Source: Saprolegnia diclina VS20 (taxonomy: Eukaryota > Oomycota > Saprolegniomycetes > Saprolegniales > Saprolegniaceae). From it: a DNA stretch of 24,039 bases. The stretch covers positions 85,010-109,048 of the forward strand of contig NW_008246188.1 of NCBI RefSeq assembly GCF_000281045.1. The letters are read 5' to 3'. The position numbers were made by a program, and so were the translations under genes. The notes beneath the pieces were generated by a model. The model did not search any database. It had not been told where the DNA came from and was given only the letters and a program-made list of their open reading frames with translations. Numbering within the stretch: the stretch's first letter is position 1; each line of letters begins with the position of its first letter. This document shows positions 9,870 to 20,493 of this stretch, one piece after another.

Positions 9870-10645
9870 CACCCGATGTACACTAGTATCGGTCGACCCC
9901 ACGACGACCCGATCCCCATATTCCATAGATTTCTTCTCTGTACTCTTTGCCCAACCCAATATAGACTTATTATCCCTTTGCCCAAACACACCACACAGGA
10001 CTCAGGATGACACGCCATGACAAAGCGACGCCAAAGAGCAATAAAGTGTCTGCATCGTCCCTGTGGAGACCAGTATCTCGTATCTCAGGTGGGTTTACGT
10101 TGGCTCGCTCGCGGTCGTGCGAGGCGCGTCATCACGACTTCAAACCAAATTTTTGTGCAGTGTCGTTCACGGTCGTCAAGCGCTCATCGAGCAATACGTA
10201 GTACCAAGAAAGGACGTTTGCCTTGGGTGACGCTGCGTCGTCGCACGCGACCGCGGTTGGATCCTCTTCTTGTCCTGCGAGGGACGTGGATGCTTCACGG
10301 TCAGCGTGCCACGCGCGCACCTGGATACATGTATAGCCTCGTACAAATGAACGTACGCTTTTACTGGACATTTGTATGCTTGTACGTACTCGAATGTACG
10401 TGAATGACCACCGAACACCTAGGCGCGCCGTGGTATAGTGAATTCAAATGTAATCGCCTAACGAATTTGTGTTGGGCCGTTCTCCGCTGCTTCGATCTGC
10501 ACCAAGTGGTGATCCCAGGACGCTGCCGTCTCGTCTGATTGGCCAGCCGCGTGGCAAGGAACCAAGATTTTTGGGCCAACGGGCTGCCGCCGCCCTGTCC
10601 GCCCCATGGTGCGCAGATCGTCATTTACAACCAAGCAGTAGCAGC
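9870..10645. other. Intergenic stretch between phosphodiesterase and astacin genes
   Basis: No supported gene. An AATAAA hexamer at 10040-10045, about 170 bp past the phosphodiesterase stop, could be its polyadenylation signal. A minus-strand frame at 10132-10371 contains YYVLLDERLTTVNDTA but has no recognisable family. The TCATTTACAA at 10621-10630, 16 bp before the astacin ATG, resembles an oomycete initiator. Confidence 0.4.
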
Positions 10646-11686
10646 ATGAAGTTTGTCGGGCTGCTCGCGGCGATGACCTCGCTGGCCGCGGCAGGCGCCT
10701 CGTGCGAACTGCCGCTGGACGCAGTCCATAACCCAGACGGCCGCCACCATCTCGGCGACGGCCAGCTCAAGTACGTCTTTGGTTTGCCACAGGACGATGG
10801 CGCCATCTACCAGGTCTGCGTCGACGGCGTTCTGACGTGCTACGAAGAAGATGGGACGGCCGATAGTGACGTCGATGCGACCGTCGACTGCCGCAAGGCC
10901 GAGGCAAAGCGGCGTCTCGGGCTGGCCACGGACCGAAAGCGGCGGCTTTGGCCGATGGCCACGCTCTGCTACAAGCTCGACGCGCCGTTTGACGAGCGCG
11001 AGCGCCGCACGATTCAGCGCGCGATGGATGAGATCGTGGCGTCGACCGGCGTGGCCATATTGGACCTCGCGCGCTGCAAGGCGTCGCCGCATCGCGACGC
11101 GATCTGCGGTGGCTGCGCACACTACGTGTCGATCGACCAAGAAAAGAACAAGCGCGGGACGTACGCCGAGCTCGGGTACCGGCACAAAGCGGGGCAAAAG
11201 CTCAACTTGCTTCCAATGGCGCTCGAGCACGGGATGGGCACGGTCATGCACGAGCTGCTACACGCGTTTGGCGTCATCCACGAGCACGCGCACCCAGCGT
11301 CCGAGGCCATCGTGCTCCGCGGCCAGTTCCTTGGCGCCTCGCGCAGCAACTACATGCCCATCAAAGAGGCGTTCGTGACGCAGTATGACATTCACTCGAT
11401 CATGCACTACGGCGTCGGCCTCTGTCTCCCAATCGACAAGAGCGTCAAGTTTTGCACCATCGACCAAAACGAAGACGACGGGTGTGTCGTTCCAGAGAAA
11501 CGCCACTGCGATCCTGTCGCGTCCACGGTCCTCGGGCAGCGCGACGGCCTCAGCAGCGGCGACATTCGCAACCTCCAGATCCTGTACGGGCTTGAAACTA
11601 CCGTGACGCGCCACGAAGTCGCTGTGCAGCAAACCATGCACAAGCGTATTCACATGACGACCCACGACCGCCTCCCGGCCCACTAG
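10646..11686 (+). CDS. Secreted astacin-type zinc metalloprotease (peptidase family M12A)
   Basis: This is a single-exon gene of 346 residues. The ATG at 10646 is preferred over the open frame further upstream because it begins a clear signal peptide (MKFVGLLAAMTSLAAAGASC). The astacin zinc site HELLHAFGVIHE is complete (H202, E203, H206, H212). The Met-turn SIMHYG follows at M253 with the zinc-associated Tyr255. A cysteine-containing region before it (residues about 30-110) is probably a propeptide; RKRRLWP near residue 95 could be the maturation site. A C-terminal tail of about 35 residues after LQILYGL has no domain. Astacins are extracellular endopeptidases; the likely use is digestion of environmental or host protein, which is inference. 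An initiator-like TCATTTACAA lies just upstream. The antisense frames are shadows. Confidence 0.93.
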   Translation: MKFVGLLAAMTSLAAAGASCELPLDAVHNPDGRHHLGDGQLKYVFGLPQDDGAIYQVCVDGVLTCYEEDGTADSDVDATVDCRKAEAKRRLGLATDRKRRLWPMATLCYKLDAPFDERERRTIQRAMDEIVASTGVAILDLARCKASPHRDAICGGCAHYVSIDQEKNKRGTYAELGYRHKAGQKLNLLPMALEHGMGTVMHELLHAFGVIHEHAHPASEAIVLRGQFLGASRSNYMPIKEAFVTQYDIHSIMHYGVGLCLPIDKSVKFCTIDQNEDDGCVVPEKRHCDPVASTVLGQRDGLSSGDIRNLQILYGLETTVTRHEVAVQQTMHKRIHMTTHDRLPAH

Positions 11687-11940
11687 CGTCCATGGTGTCT
11701 TGCGAAACTTATTTGGACATTTTGTTATCTTATTCATGAAATATTGTATTACACCGAGCTATGTAGGACAATGTTGCCGCCAGGTCGAGATTGGCGTGGG
11801 CGGTGTCAAGGACGGTAAGTGAGTGCTATGGATGCTTGGTGACAACTTCAATTCTCAATGGCGACTTGATGCGTGTAGAAGATGGTGCAATCGAAAAATG
11901 TGGATGAAGTCTTATTGGCATGAGAGGTTAAATGGCAGAG

Positions 11941-12017
11941 TCATCAGTGCAATACTCCCTCAGAGAGGGGTGTCTCCTCAATGAAATTCAGAGCAGATCT
12001 TGGTTTTAGCAACATCA
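11941..12017. repeat. Direct repeat unit A (77 bp)
   Basis: This unit runs from TCATCAGTGCAATACTCCCT to AGCAACATCA. It matches unit B at 12107-12183 at 74 of 77 positions by eye, with no gaps, in the same orientation. The period is 166 bp. Confidence 0.9.
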
Positions 12018-12106
12018 TTTGACGGTGGTGTTGGGCGCTCGTCTACCTACGTACTACGATCTAATCTAGCAACAGAAACTACTACTTGCGAGTACATGGA
12101 CGATGA

Positions 12107-12183
12107 TCATCAGTGCAGTACTCCCTCAAAGAGGGGTGTCTCCTCAATGAAATTCAGAGCAGATCTTGGTTTTTGCAACATCA
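12107..12183. repeat. Direct repeat unit B (77 bp)
   Basis: Second copy of the unit at 11941-12017, differing at three single bases. Just before it (about 12058-12073) a weak partial match to the unit's end (GATCT...TAGCAACA) hints at a degenerate extra copy. Confidence 0.9.
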
Positions 12184-12517
12184 CACGATCACGACGCTTC
12201 CTACATCTAGTTTTCTACACATTTCCAGTTCGACGCAAATTCCAGACTGACACAACTGACGATATCCGATGGCGCGGCCACCAATCAATTGTGCTATTTT
12301 TACATCGTACACCATTTGCGTGTTGTGTTGCGGATGTGACACGGCCTTTCGGTTCACTCCTTGTCTACCGACAGAATACTTGCTCCTTGGGACATATTGT
12401 CATATCAGCTCGTTCAGCGCATTCTCTACATATTGATCGTCGACCATCTTGCACAAATCAAGCAAATTTTGCGCATGGGTCCCGCAATGCACATGAATAA
12501 CACTATATTACGATAGC

Positions 12518-15500
12518 ATGATTTCGTGTGCGCCGTTTCGACAGCTTTTGACGCAACCCGGTTGCAAGCCGGAGTTGGCTCACCAAGTTCGCGCGCTCGA
12601 GGTGCTCGAACAACTTGCCGCCATGGACCCGCGGGCGCAGCAGGTCCTCTTCCAGCAGCGGCAGCTCAACCGGCAGGCCGAGGCCAACGTATGGGGCGAT
12701 GGCGATGAGTACGTGGACGAGATGGACATGCTCCAGAGCCAAGCGATCCGGGAGACGGTCACGGACCTCGACGACGCCACGATCTCGGGGACGGTCCTGC
12801 AGCTCTACCAGGCCATGGAGTTCCTCGACCTCCTCGACTTCGTCAAGGGCCTCTTCCGCGGGTCTACCAAGGGCGAGCTCGGGTCGCGCCCGCGCAAGTT
12901 CGAGGTCCGCCGACGCGCGCTCTGTCTCGAGCTCCTCGAGCTGCTCCAGCAGAGCCACTTGGCACAGACGAAGAAGCACGTCACGTTCTGCACGCAGCTC
13001 GTGGACCTCCTTCAGCGCGAGATCGACACGTTGGACATGACGAGCATCCCGAGCCTCGTCGAGCACGTCCTCCATGGCATCGAGAAGGCGTACCGGGACC
13101 AAGAAGAGTCGGGAAGCGTCATCCCGATGCCACTGCCGTCGGCCGACCTCCTCCCGCACCTCTACGGGCGCATGCTCTGCTTCTCACACGTAGCGTTGCC
13201 CTCGCACGCGCCATCGATCTGGGACTTTTCCGACGAGGCCGAGTGGACCGGCGCGGTCTACGTCGAGAAGTCCCTCGACCGGCTCCTCCAAGCGCGCTGG
13301 CCATTGCGCCTCCTCTCCCAGGTCCATCCGCTTCTTTGGTCCATTCTGTCTCAATGAAACCCCATCTAGATGGTCAACGTCCTTCGGGAGGTCGCGTGGT
13401 CGGCCGACCAACATGCAGCGATCTGCGCCAAGTTTCTATCGCAGCTGTCGATTGAAATGACACCGGTCGAGGACGGTATGCAGCCCGATTACGCACTACT
13501 GCCGGGCTTGTACTACCATTTGCTTTTGTTTGTGCGGGACCACCCGCGCGACCTGAAGTTGATGGTGCTGCAGAGCCTCGTCGCGCACCTCGACCAGCTC
13601 TCGGTCGACGCCACCAAGCCCAAGCACCACCGCGCACCGACGTCGGGTCATATTGTCTTTGGCCCACGCGAGCTGCGTGCGTTTCAAGCGACCATCTTGT
13701 ACCAGCTCGAGAAGCTCCTTACGCAAGACACCGTGCTTGGCGCCGTCCTCCTCGAGATGCTTCTGCCCCACCGCCTCACCCAGTCGTGGACGTCGACGCA
13801 TTTTGCACTCCTGCTGTTGCTGCGCAGCCACGTCAAGTTTACAGCGGCGATCGACAAGAACTGTCTCGAGTACTTCAACGGGCTTGCGACCACCTCGTCG
13901 GGTACGACATGCGCACCCGTTGTCCTATTCTTGACTGTTGCGGTAGACGGCGTGACCTTGCTCCTCGACGTCCTCGAAGCTTTTGAACGCGGGCAAATGG
14001 AAGTCCTGCTCTCGAGCGCGGTCGCGCTCGGCTTCTCGCTCTTCGAGTCAAGAGACCAAACGGTGCTCGACGTTGGCGTCCAAGTCATCTTGTACACGTT
14101 TCGACACCACGAGTGCGTACGTGCGAGCGTCCTCGAAGCCATTCTGCACTGGTGCTTGTCGACATCGTCAATGCCGTCGCTGCCGCCAAAGCTACCGCAT
14201 ATCAAGCTCCTCAGCGCGCTCTTGCAACACTGTGTCATGGACCTCGACGCGGCGTTTCTCGACCGCATCCGCGACCTCCTCGAGTACCTTCCCGGCTTTC
14301 GCTTGGAAGTCGCGCGCGCGATTCTTCGGACGCTGCCGCCACTGCTCAAGCACAAGGTCCACTTGCGCAACGCATTGGTGCTCACGCTGCGCAAAGCCAT
14401 GTTTCGGCGCGAAGAGTCGTCGCGTGCGATTGCAATCCACGGGTTTTGCACAATCCTCGACTGTGTCTTGTCGCTCTCGGGCAGTGCCGGGGGAAAGCCC
14501 AAGTACCTCACGCAGATGGTGCTCCCCAACAACAACGCGTCGTCGCGCCCGCTCTCGTCGCAGTCGCTCACGCAGCGGGCGTTTGTGTCCCAGTCGCAGT
14601 CGATCTTGGACATGGACGCGATGGAGTTTGATGCCGGCCATCTCCCGAGCGTCTTTCGTCAGTTTGCCGGTATGTTTCGTCGGGCAATGGCGTGTCAAAA
14701 GAGCGTGCGCGCGACGCTGTACCGCGAGCTCAAGACCCTCGTCAAGCTGAGCCCCGACTTGGCCACGAGCATCGATGACCTCGTGTGGCCAACGCTCTCG
14801 GCCTTGATTGAGACGAACGCGGCGCTAACGCCGGCGCTGCAGCTCAAGCCCGACGAAGCGACGCCTCTTTTGCTGGACCTCGTCTTGACGTGCAGCCCGG
14901 ACAAAGTCCACTCGGTCCTCGAACGCCTCTTGCACATGGAACTGCAAGACTATGAGCTCGATACGGCACCGATGGACCCGAGCGTGCGCGTCAAGGCGGC
15001 TGGTAAAGCCACGATCGATCGCGCGTCCGACTTGCTCCAGCTCTGCGATGTGGTACTCAACTATGTCTGGGTACATACCATAGCCAATCTTTCTTCTTTG
15101 GTCATTGATTGTTTTGTTTAGGGCAAAGACGATGGGATGCGGTCGTCCCGCCTCCGGCCCGACCAGCTCGAGCACACTCTCAAGCTCGTGCAGCTCCGTG
15201 AATGCGTTGAAGAGATCGTGTCGCCGTCCCAAGCGCCATCGGCGGCGGCCGGCGGAAAAAAGAAGCGCGGCCCCAAGGCCAAAGCCGACAAGGACGACAA
15301 CGCGATCAAAGCCAAGGCCAAGACGGTCCAGCCGTCCGCGACGAGCTTGAATGTCGGCCCGATTGTCGCTCCATTCTGTTTGGTGCATCCGCGCAACCTC
15401 CTCGTGGCGCTGCAGTCGATCTTTGGCCAAGGCGACGTGACGCACCACTACAACGTTCAGCAGTGCGTTTTGCAGTACAGTCGCGACCTCTTGCTCGAGT

Positions 15501-16987
15501 GGCGTCTTCTCTCGAGCCGGAGCTGGCTCGAGGTGAAACCACTCCTCATCTTTCGCATGTCGGTGCGCACACAAAAGGATTTCCTCGCGCAGTTGGCGCG
15601 TCTCTTGTGGTCGGCGGCGGACGGCGGCCTCTCGGCTACCGGGAAGCAGTCGCTGGCCGCCATGGCGTACGAGACGCTCGTCGTACTGCTCAGCATCGCA
15701 CCCGACCTCGCCGAGTCGACGCTCGGGACCGTCGAGCACATTCAGAAGAAGATCTTTGCTCTTTTGCGACAGTCGCACGAAGCCGAAGCCGACCTCGTGC
15801 TGCAATTGCTCATTACGCACTGGTACCCGCGCCTTCCGACGCGCTTGAACGCATGGAAGTGGATGGAAGCCATTTGCATTGGCCAAGCGCTCACGTCGCT
15901 GCCGCTCGTGACGCGTCTCTTCACGGCGCTCTTGCTCGAGCCCTCGTACCGCGTGCGTATTTCGACGGCGATGCTCGCGTACCTCGAGAACGGGGACGCC
16001 GACGGCAACGACGACGACGACGACCGCGTCACATATGCGTGCTTGAACACAAAGACGATTGGGCTCGTGGCCGGCGTCTTCCTCGATGCGTTCGACAAGT
16101 CGTGCGGCGCCACCGAACATACGCTCAAGACGGTCAAAGCCATGTCCGAGGTTGGTGCTCTTGTCTGTTGAGTGGGATTGATAGGTCGGTAGGTGCAACT
16201 GGACGCTGTCTTGGACCAGCTCACGGAGCTCAGTCGCGTGATTGCGCCGCTCATCACTGTCTCGTTTCCGCACGGCCCAACGACACTACGACTCTTTCGT
16301 ATGCTGCTTCGCCTCTTCAAGCTCCACGCGCTCGCGATCCAGGCCAAGATCAAGAGCAAGGTGTCGCAAGTCTCGCCGCCGCTCAAGATGTTTCTGGACG
16401 CAACGAGCCGTGAGCTCGCGCCACTGGTAGGACTGCGTATAGTGTGTATTGGATGGATCGTATTGACGGAGAGGGTAGGTCCTCAACTTTGTTGCGTGCC
16501 ACCATGAAGAGAACAAGCGCAAGGCGGTGGCCAACCCGAAGAAGAAGATGCCCGCGCAGGAAGCCAAGCTCATTCCCGACGTCATCTTTCAAGTGGAGCA
16601 GTACGACGTTGGCATCATCAAGCTCTCCAAGCGCTGCAAGGTAGGTCGAGTGCTGTTGAGCTGCAACACACACGAACGACGGCGTAGACGACCAACTTTA
16701 AGCGCTGGTGCATTCGTCGCCAAGCACGTGATTTCCGCATCAACCAAGACAAGGTCCAAGTCATCATTGGGGCCAACGACAACGACGAGGCCGATGCAGA
16801 CGAGGACGAGGAGGGCGTCGTGACCCCGCCCGAAGAAAGAGCCGACGAACAGGCGCCCGACGACGAAGAAGACGACGACTGTCCGGCCACAGCTCGCCAC
16901 GACCAAGAAGAGGACGAGGAGGACGAGGATGACGACGCGCAGTTGCAGTCCCGGCACGTCAAGCGCCGACGTCTTATGCACGACTAA
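12518..16987 (+). CDS. FANCI: FANCI, Fanconi anemia ID2-complex subunit, six exons
   Basis: Exons are 12518-13321, 13370-15070, 15122-16150, 16193-16426, 16479-16640 and 16688-16987. Introns are 42-52 bp and the frame encodes 1409 residues, against 1328 in human. FANCI pairs with FANCD2 as a DNA clamp in interstrand-crosslink repair. Evidence: helical-repeat leucine-rich sequence throughout; the block LRKAMF shared with human FANCI; an SQ/TQ cluster (SSQSLTQ...VSQSQS, 14555-14600) where human has its ATR-phosphorylated SQ sites; and a C-terminal block LIPDVIFQVEQYD...LSKRCK...RDFRI that aligns with human PIPNLIFAIEQYE. An acidic tail and KRRR follow, like the human basic nuclear signal. A lysine-rich insert (15253-15330) matches a basic patch in human. 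The residue aligned with human ubiquitinated K523 is Ala621. The ATG at 12518 is the first in frame; the N-terminus is poorly conserved and less certain. Confidence 0.9.
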
Positions 16988-17377
16988 CCTTTGCTTTCGT
17001 TCTCGAGCGCGTGAAATTGGTACGCTGTTGACATGAGCTTGCGCCAAAAGAGCACCCAACCAAGTTGGTTCTGAGCACGATCGGCATTCGGATACCGATG
17101 GGTATCGTATCATGCCAGCCGGTCAAGGATACACGCATCCCCTATCCCTTGTCATGCACCTGTCCTTGGTCATGTGCTTCAAGAAGGCGATATTACGCCC
17201 GCAGCTGCCAACGTCCGACTTGTCGATACTTGGTCGCGGCGACTCGCGTTGCGTTTGCCTTGGTATCGGCATATCGACTGCGTGGGCGGGGTCCAGACAA
17301 GGTGTACATCTTTTGGACAAAACGTACATATCGACTAGCATTTCACATCACACTATAGTACAAACGACGACGACTGA
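16988..17377. other. Shared 3' flank of the convergent FANCI and SLC1 genes
   Basis: About 390 bp lies between two converging stop codons. It presumably holds both 3' UTRs; no gene or strong repeat was recognised. Confidence 0.5.
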
Positions 17378-19090
17378 TTACGCTTCGGCAGGGCCCGTCT
17401 CGCTGCCCCACGAGTCGTCAAAGTAGTCGGCGAGGATCCGCGTCACGATCATGTTGCCGTTGACATTGGTCGACGTGCAGATGCGGTCCAACAAGAAATC
17501 GATGGCGACCACGTACACGAACGCGCCGGGGAGCGCGACGTTGGGCATGACCGTCTTCCAGACCGTCATGAGCATCACGAGCGCCGAGTTGGGGACCGGC
17601 GCGGTGCCCATGCAGCCGAGGAGCGAGACGAAGAAGAGGACGACGAGCTCCGGGCCGCGGAGCTGGCTCCCGACGCCGGCGACGTTGGCCATAAAGACCG
17701 TCATGAGCGGGTAGTACAAGCCCGGCGCGTTGAGGTTGACCGGCGTGCCAAGACACATCATGAGCTGCGCGAGCTGGCGCGAGACTTGGCGCGTCTGGTG
17801 CACGACCGTGACTGCGACCGGGAGCGTCGCCATGGACGACGAGCAGCCAAACGCAAAGACGTACGCGGGCACGAGCTGCCGGAGGTAGTTGTACGGGTTC
17901 CGGCGCGTAAAGAGAAAGAGCACGAGCGGCATCACAATGAGGACGTGGCTCATGACGCCGCTGACGAAGAAGAGGATGAGGTACCCGCCTTGCGAGACGA
18001 TGTTGGAGCTCGTGTTGCTGCTGTACGAGACGATCGAGCTCGTCAAGAGGAAGAAGACGGCGAACGGCGTGAGCTTGAGGACGGCGTTGATCATGAGGAG
18101 GAGCGTGTTGCGGCTCTGACGCAAAATGTTGAGGAGGTAGTTGCCGCCAGCACCGAGCGCCTCGCTGTGGGACTTGGCGACCGCGACGCCGAGCGGCAAA
18201 GCAAACATGAGCACACTTAGGAGCGACCCGTCGGCGAGCGACGCGAAAATGTTGTCGGGCACTGCGAGGTTGATGATGGCAATCACCTGCTGCGTCAGCG
18301 TAAGGTCCTGGAACGCCGAGTTGGTGCTAAGGACGTTGTTGACGTCCTTGACCGTGAAGAGCGCGGTGGCGTTGGCAGCAGCGCTCAGACACGCCAAGCT
18401 GCCGTCGGCGAGCGTCTCCAAGAACTGTCCGTTGGCACAGCGGAGCCCGAGGACAATGCCGTTGGTGGACGTGCCGTTGCCGTTCGTGACAGGCCAGTTG
18501 GCGTTGAAGACACTGTTGTACACAAGGGCGACGACCATGCCTTGCATCGTTGACAGAATGGACGTCGAGAAGAGGACTGCGGCCGTGCGCCACGTTAGAA
18601 TCGACGTCTTGTTCAGCACGACAATCTCAGCGATCGAGACCGTCATGGTGCAAAACACCATGGGCACGATGAGACACCGGAGCGCGCGCACAAAGAGGTT
18701 GCCGGGCAGCTCGAGCCAGAGCGCGAGGTCTTTCGAAATGTCAAATTTACTCAAAAGCAAGCCGAGGCCGATGCCAAGGCCGGCGCCAATGACGACCGCC
18801 ATCGAGTTGAAGAACGTGGCGGTCTCGCGCGAGTCGTAGTTGCCGTGAGGCGCAGCCGCTTGGCCTTCAAGAATCGGGTCGTCCTGGAGCGCGTACGTGC
18901 CGACGGGCGGGGTGTGCGGCCCCGCATTGCCTTGCGGCGTCGACCGAAAGTTGGTCCGCGCGTTCGTCGACTCAAAATGCGCGGGCCGGCGGTCCTGGGA
19001 GCTCGTGGACGAGGCCGCGCTGCCGAGCATCGCCGGCTTGTGCACTGGGTCGGGCGTGTAGAGGTAAATGCCCTTGCGCGGAGGCTCCAT
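17378..19090 (-). CDS. SLC1/DAACS-family amino-acid:cation symporter with altered substrate and ion motifs
   Basis: Single exon, 570 residues. The ATG at 19090 is used because the longer frame begins only with a TTG. A hydrophilic N-terminus of about 90 residues precedes the transporter core. That core has SLC1 landmarks: a hydrophobic start (AVVIGAGLGIGLGLLLSKF), a long variable loop near residues 195-265 with NGT and NAT sequons as in EAATs, FGCSSSMATLP at the HP1 tip, the TM7 motif NLNAPG, and a final AIDFLLDRICTSTNVNGN. Family members carry glutamate, aspartate, neutral amino acids or dicarboxylates with Na+ or H+ across the plasma membrane. Here the TM8 arginine that holds acidic side chains is Cys538. 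The aspartates of NMDGT and NVxGD are Asn454 and Asn546. The fold assignment is firm; substrate and coupling ion are likely atypical. Convergent with FANCI. Confidence 0.92.
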   Translation of the reverse strand: MEPPRKGIYLYTPDPVHKPAMLGSAASSTSSQDRRPAHFESTNARTNFRSTPQGNAGPHTPPVGTYALQDDPILEGQAAAPHGNYDSRETATFFNSMAVVIGAGLGIGLGLLLSKFDISKDLALWLELPGNLFVRALRCLIVPMVFCTMTVSIAEIVVLNKTSILTWRTAAVLFSTSILSTMQGMVVALVYNSVFNANWPVTNGNGTSTNGIVLGLRCANGQFLETLADGSLACLSAAANATALFTVKDVNNVLSTNSAFQDLTLTQQVIAIINLAVPDNIFASLADGSLLSVLMFALPLGVAVAKSHSEALGAGGNYLLNILRQSRNTLLLMINAVLKLTPFAVFFLLTSSIVSYSSNTSSNIVSQGGYLILFFVSGVMSHVLIVMPLVLFLFTRRNPYNYLRQLVPAYVFAFGCSSSMATLPVAVTVVHQTRQVSRQLAQLMMCLGTPVNLNAPGLYYPLMTVFMANVAGVGSQLRGPELVVLFFVSLLGCMGTAPVPNSALVMLMTVWKTVMPNVALPGAFVYVVAIDFLLDRICTSTNVNGNMIVTRILADYFDDSWGSETGPAEA

Positions 19091-20469
19091 GCGTATACTG
19101 CGCAAGACGCGGTGAAATCAGTTATGGCAAGTTGTCAGAAGGGAAAGAGATGCAGCAGAGGTGCGGCAGCTGATCAGACGACGTGTATCTTTTGAAGCCA
19201 TATGGTGGCTCCTGACAGCTAAAAGCTCCACGGTTCACTACAACTGCTTGCTTGGCCTGTACAGATTGTACCGTCCTTGTTGATGCTGAGCCAGTTGACC
19301 GAGGAGGATGCAGCGTGGATGCACGGGTGCACGATGTAGGCTTCGGTGGCTTGGATATGGCGCGTTTGCTCGGTCTCGTATGGGTAGACGTGGACGTGCA
19401 TGGACCATACTGGCGCCGCGACACGCAACCACGCTCCGGAACCACGATCACTTGACATGGCTGCTGTTTGTTACTGCGCTCTGAGATTGCCAAAGACATG
19501 AAGACGGAAACGCGCGCAAGGACGTTCGTCTTCCTCTCGAACGTCCACGGTCGTGTACTCTGTACTACCGGTACGTGGACCAGCATCACGCGCGCGGTTG
19601 CTCGTATAGCGTTAGCATTTCATAAGGAATCGCTTTGACAAGCCGCCCCCGATTGCGCAAGCTTGGGCATGCATGAAGTGCCATGCTCGGGACTCCATGC
19701 TCAGATTTAGTTCCGATCGAAGGCCAGATGTAAACGTCATATTGGCGGATCCCAGCTGGGCGAGTAGCTTGACCTCCTGGAGCAATCGCAAAAAGGCAAA
19801 TTGCCTTTCACCCACGTTGCCCGACGCGGGCGTTGAACCAGTCGATGCCGATGGTTTCGCCTCTCTCCTGTTACACCGCTTGCTTGTCAACTGTGTGCCG
19901 GCAGAAAAAAGAAAGAATTGCAGTGTCAAGGCGGCGCGTCGACACAAAATATCGCCTGTCGTGGTCGCATCATGCGGTTTCTCCTGCATAGCAAGACCGC
20001 CGAACAACATCGTGAGTCGCTCGTTGGTATCGCCCCCTTTCTTTGATCGTAGAGTGATCACCAGGGCTGGGAATCGTCCATGTGATCGCGGTGAGTCTAC
20101 CGGCGCTTGTAGAGGCGCCCAGGATCGCAGACCAAAAGAGAAAACACCATGAGGGCTACTCATCCTACTGGGCACATGTAATTTAAGTAGCTAGTAGCTT
20201 CCTCCAGTAGCTTCAAGGTCAGAAACAGAAGACACATCGCTTTCTACGGACGTGTCACAAGGACCTTGTCCAACTCGAGCCATCTTCAAGCGGGAAAGGA
20301 GGAAGCAAAGCGTGCAGGCTCGCCAGGCAGTAAATGTTCAGAAAGGAACCAAGATGCAGGCGTTCTATGACTGAACTACCTAGTCACCGCCGCGCGTATC
20401 CGACCTTGTTAGCGCAGTAGTAGCTTTGCGTGACCACTCGCACGTGCTCGTTGTCGCAGCGCTGACTGT

Positions 20470-20493
20470 CGATCGAAGCCGGTGCTTCGATCG
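20470..20493. repeat. Inverted repeat, 10-bp arms with 4-nt loop
   Basis: CGATCGAAGC (20470-20479), loop CGGT, then GCTTCGATCG (20484-20493): a perfect stem. No T-run follows, so a terminator reading is not supported. Confidence 0.7.

Larger units (their letters stand above)
11687..12517. other. AT-richer intergenic stretch carrying a duplicated 77-bp unit
   Basis: No gene was recognised between the astacin and FANCI genes. The plus-strand open frame at 12000-12500 has no motif and partly consists of the repeat. The stretch should hold the astacin 3' end and the FANCI promoter. Confidence 0.45.

Noticed and set aside
9321-9989. 222-residue minus-strand frame
   Set aside because: Antisense to the phosphodiesterase C-terminus, which has unmistakable catalytic motifs on the plus strand.
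10469-10645. Longer N-terminus for the astacin gene, starting at a TTG at 10469
   Set aside because: It would bury the signal peptide 59 residues inside the protein. The ATG at 10646 gives a normal secreted start just after an initiator-like site.
14825-16273. 482-residue minus-strand frame
   Set aside because: It is antisense to FANCI exons 2-4 and spans two FANCI introns. No family match; the plus frame aligns with FANCI.
19091-19105. Five-residue longer SLC1 start
   Set aside because: It requires a TTG start; an ATG follows in frame at 19090.
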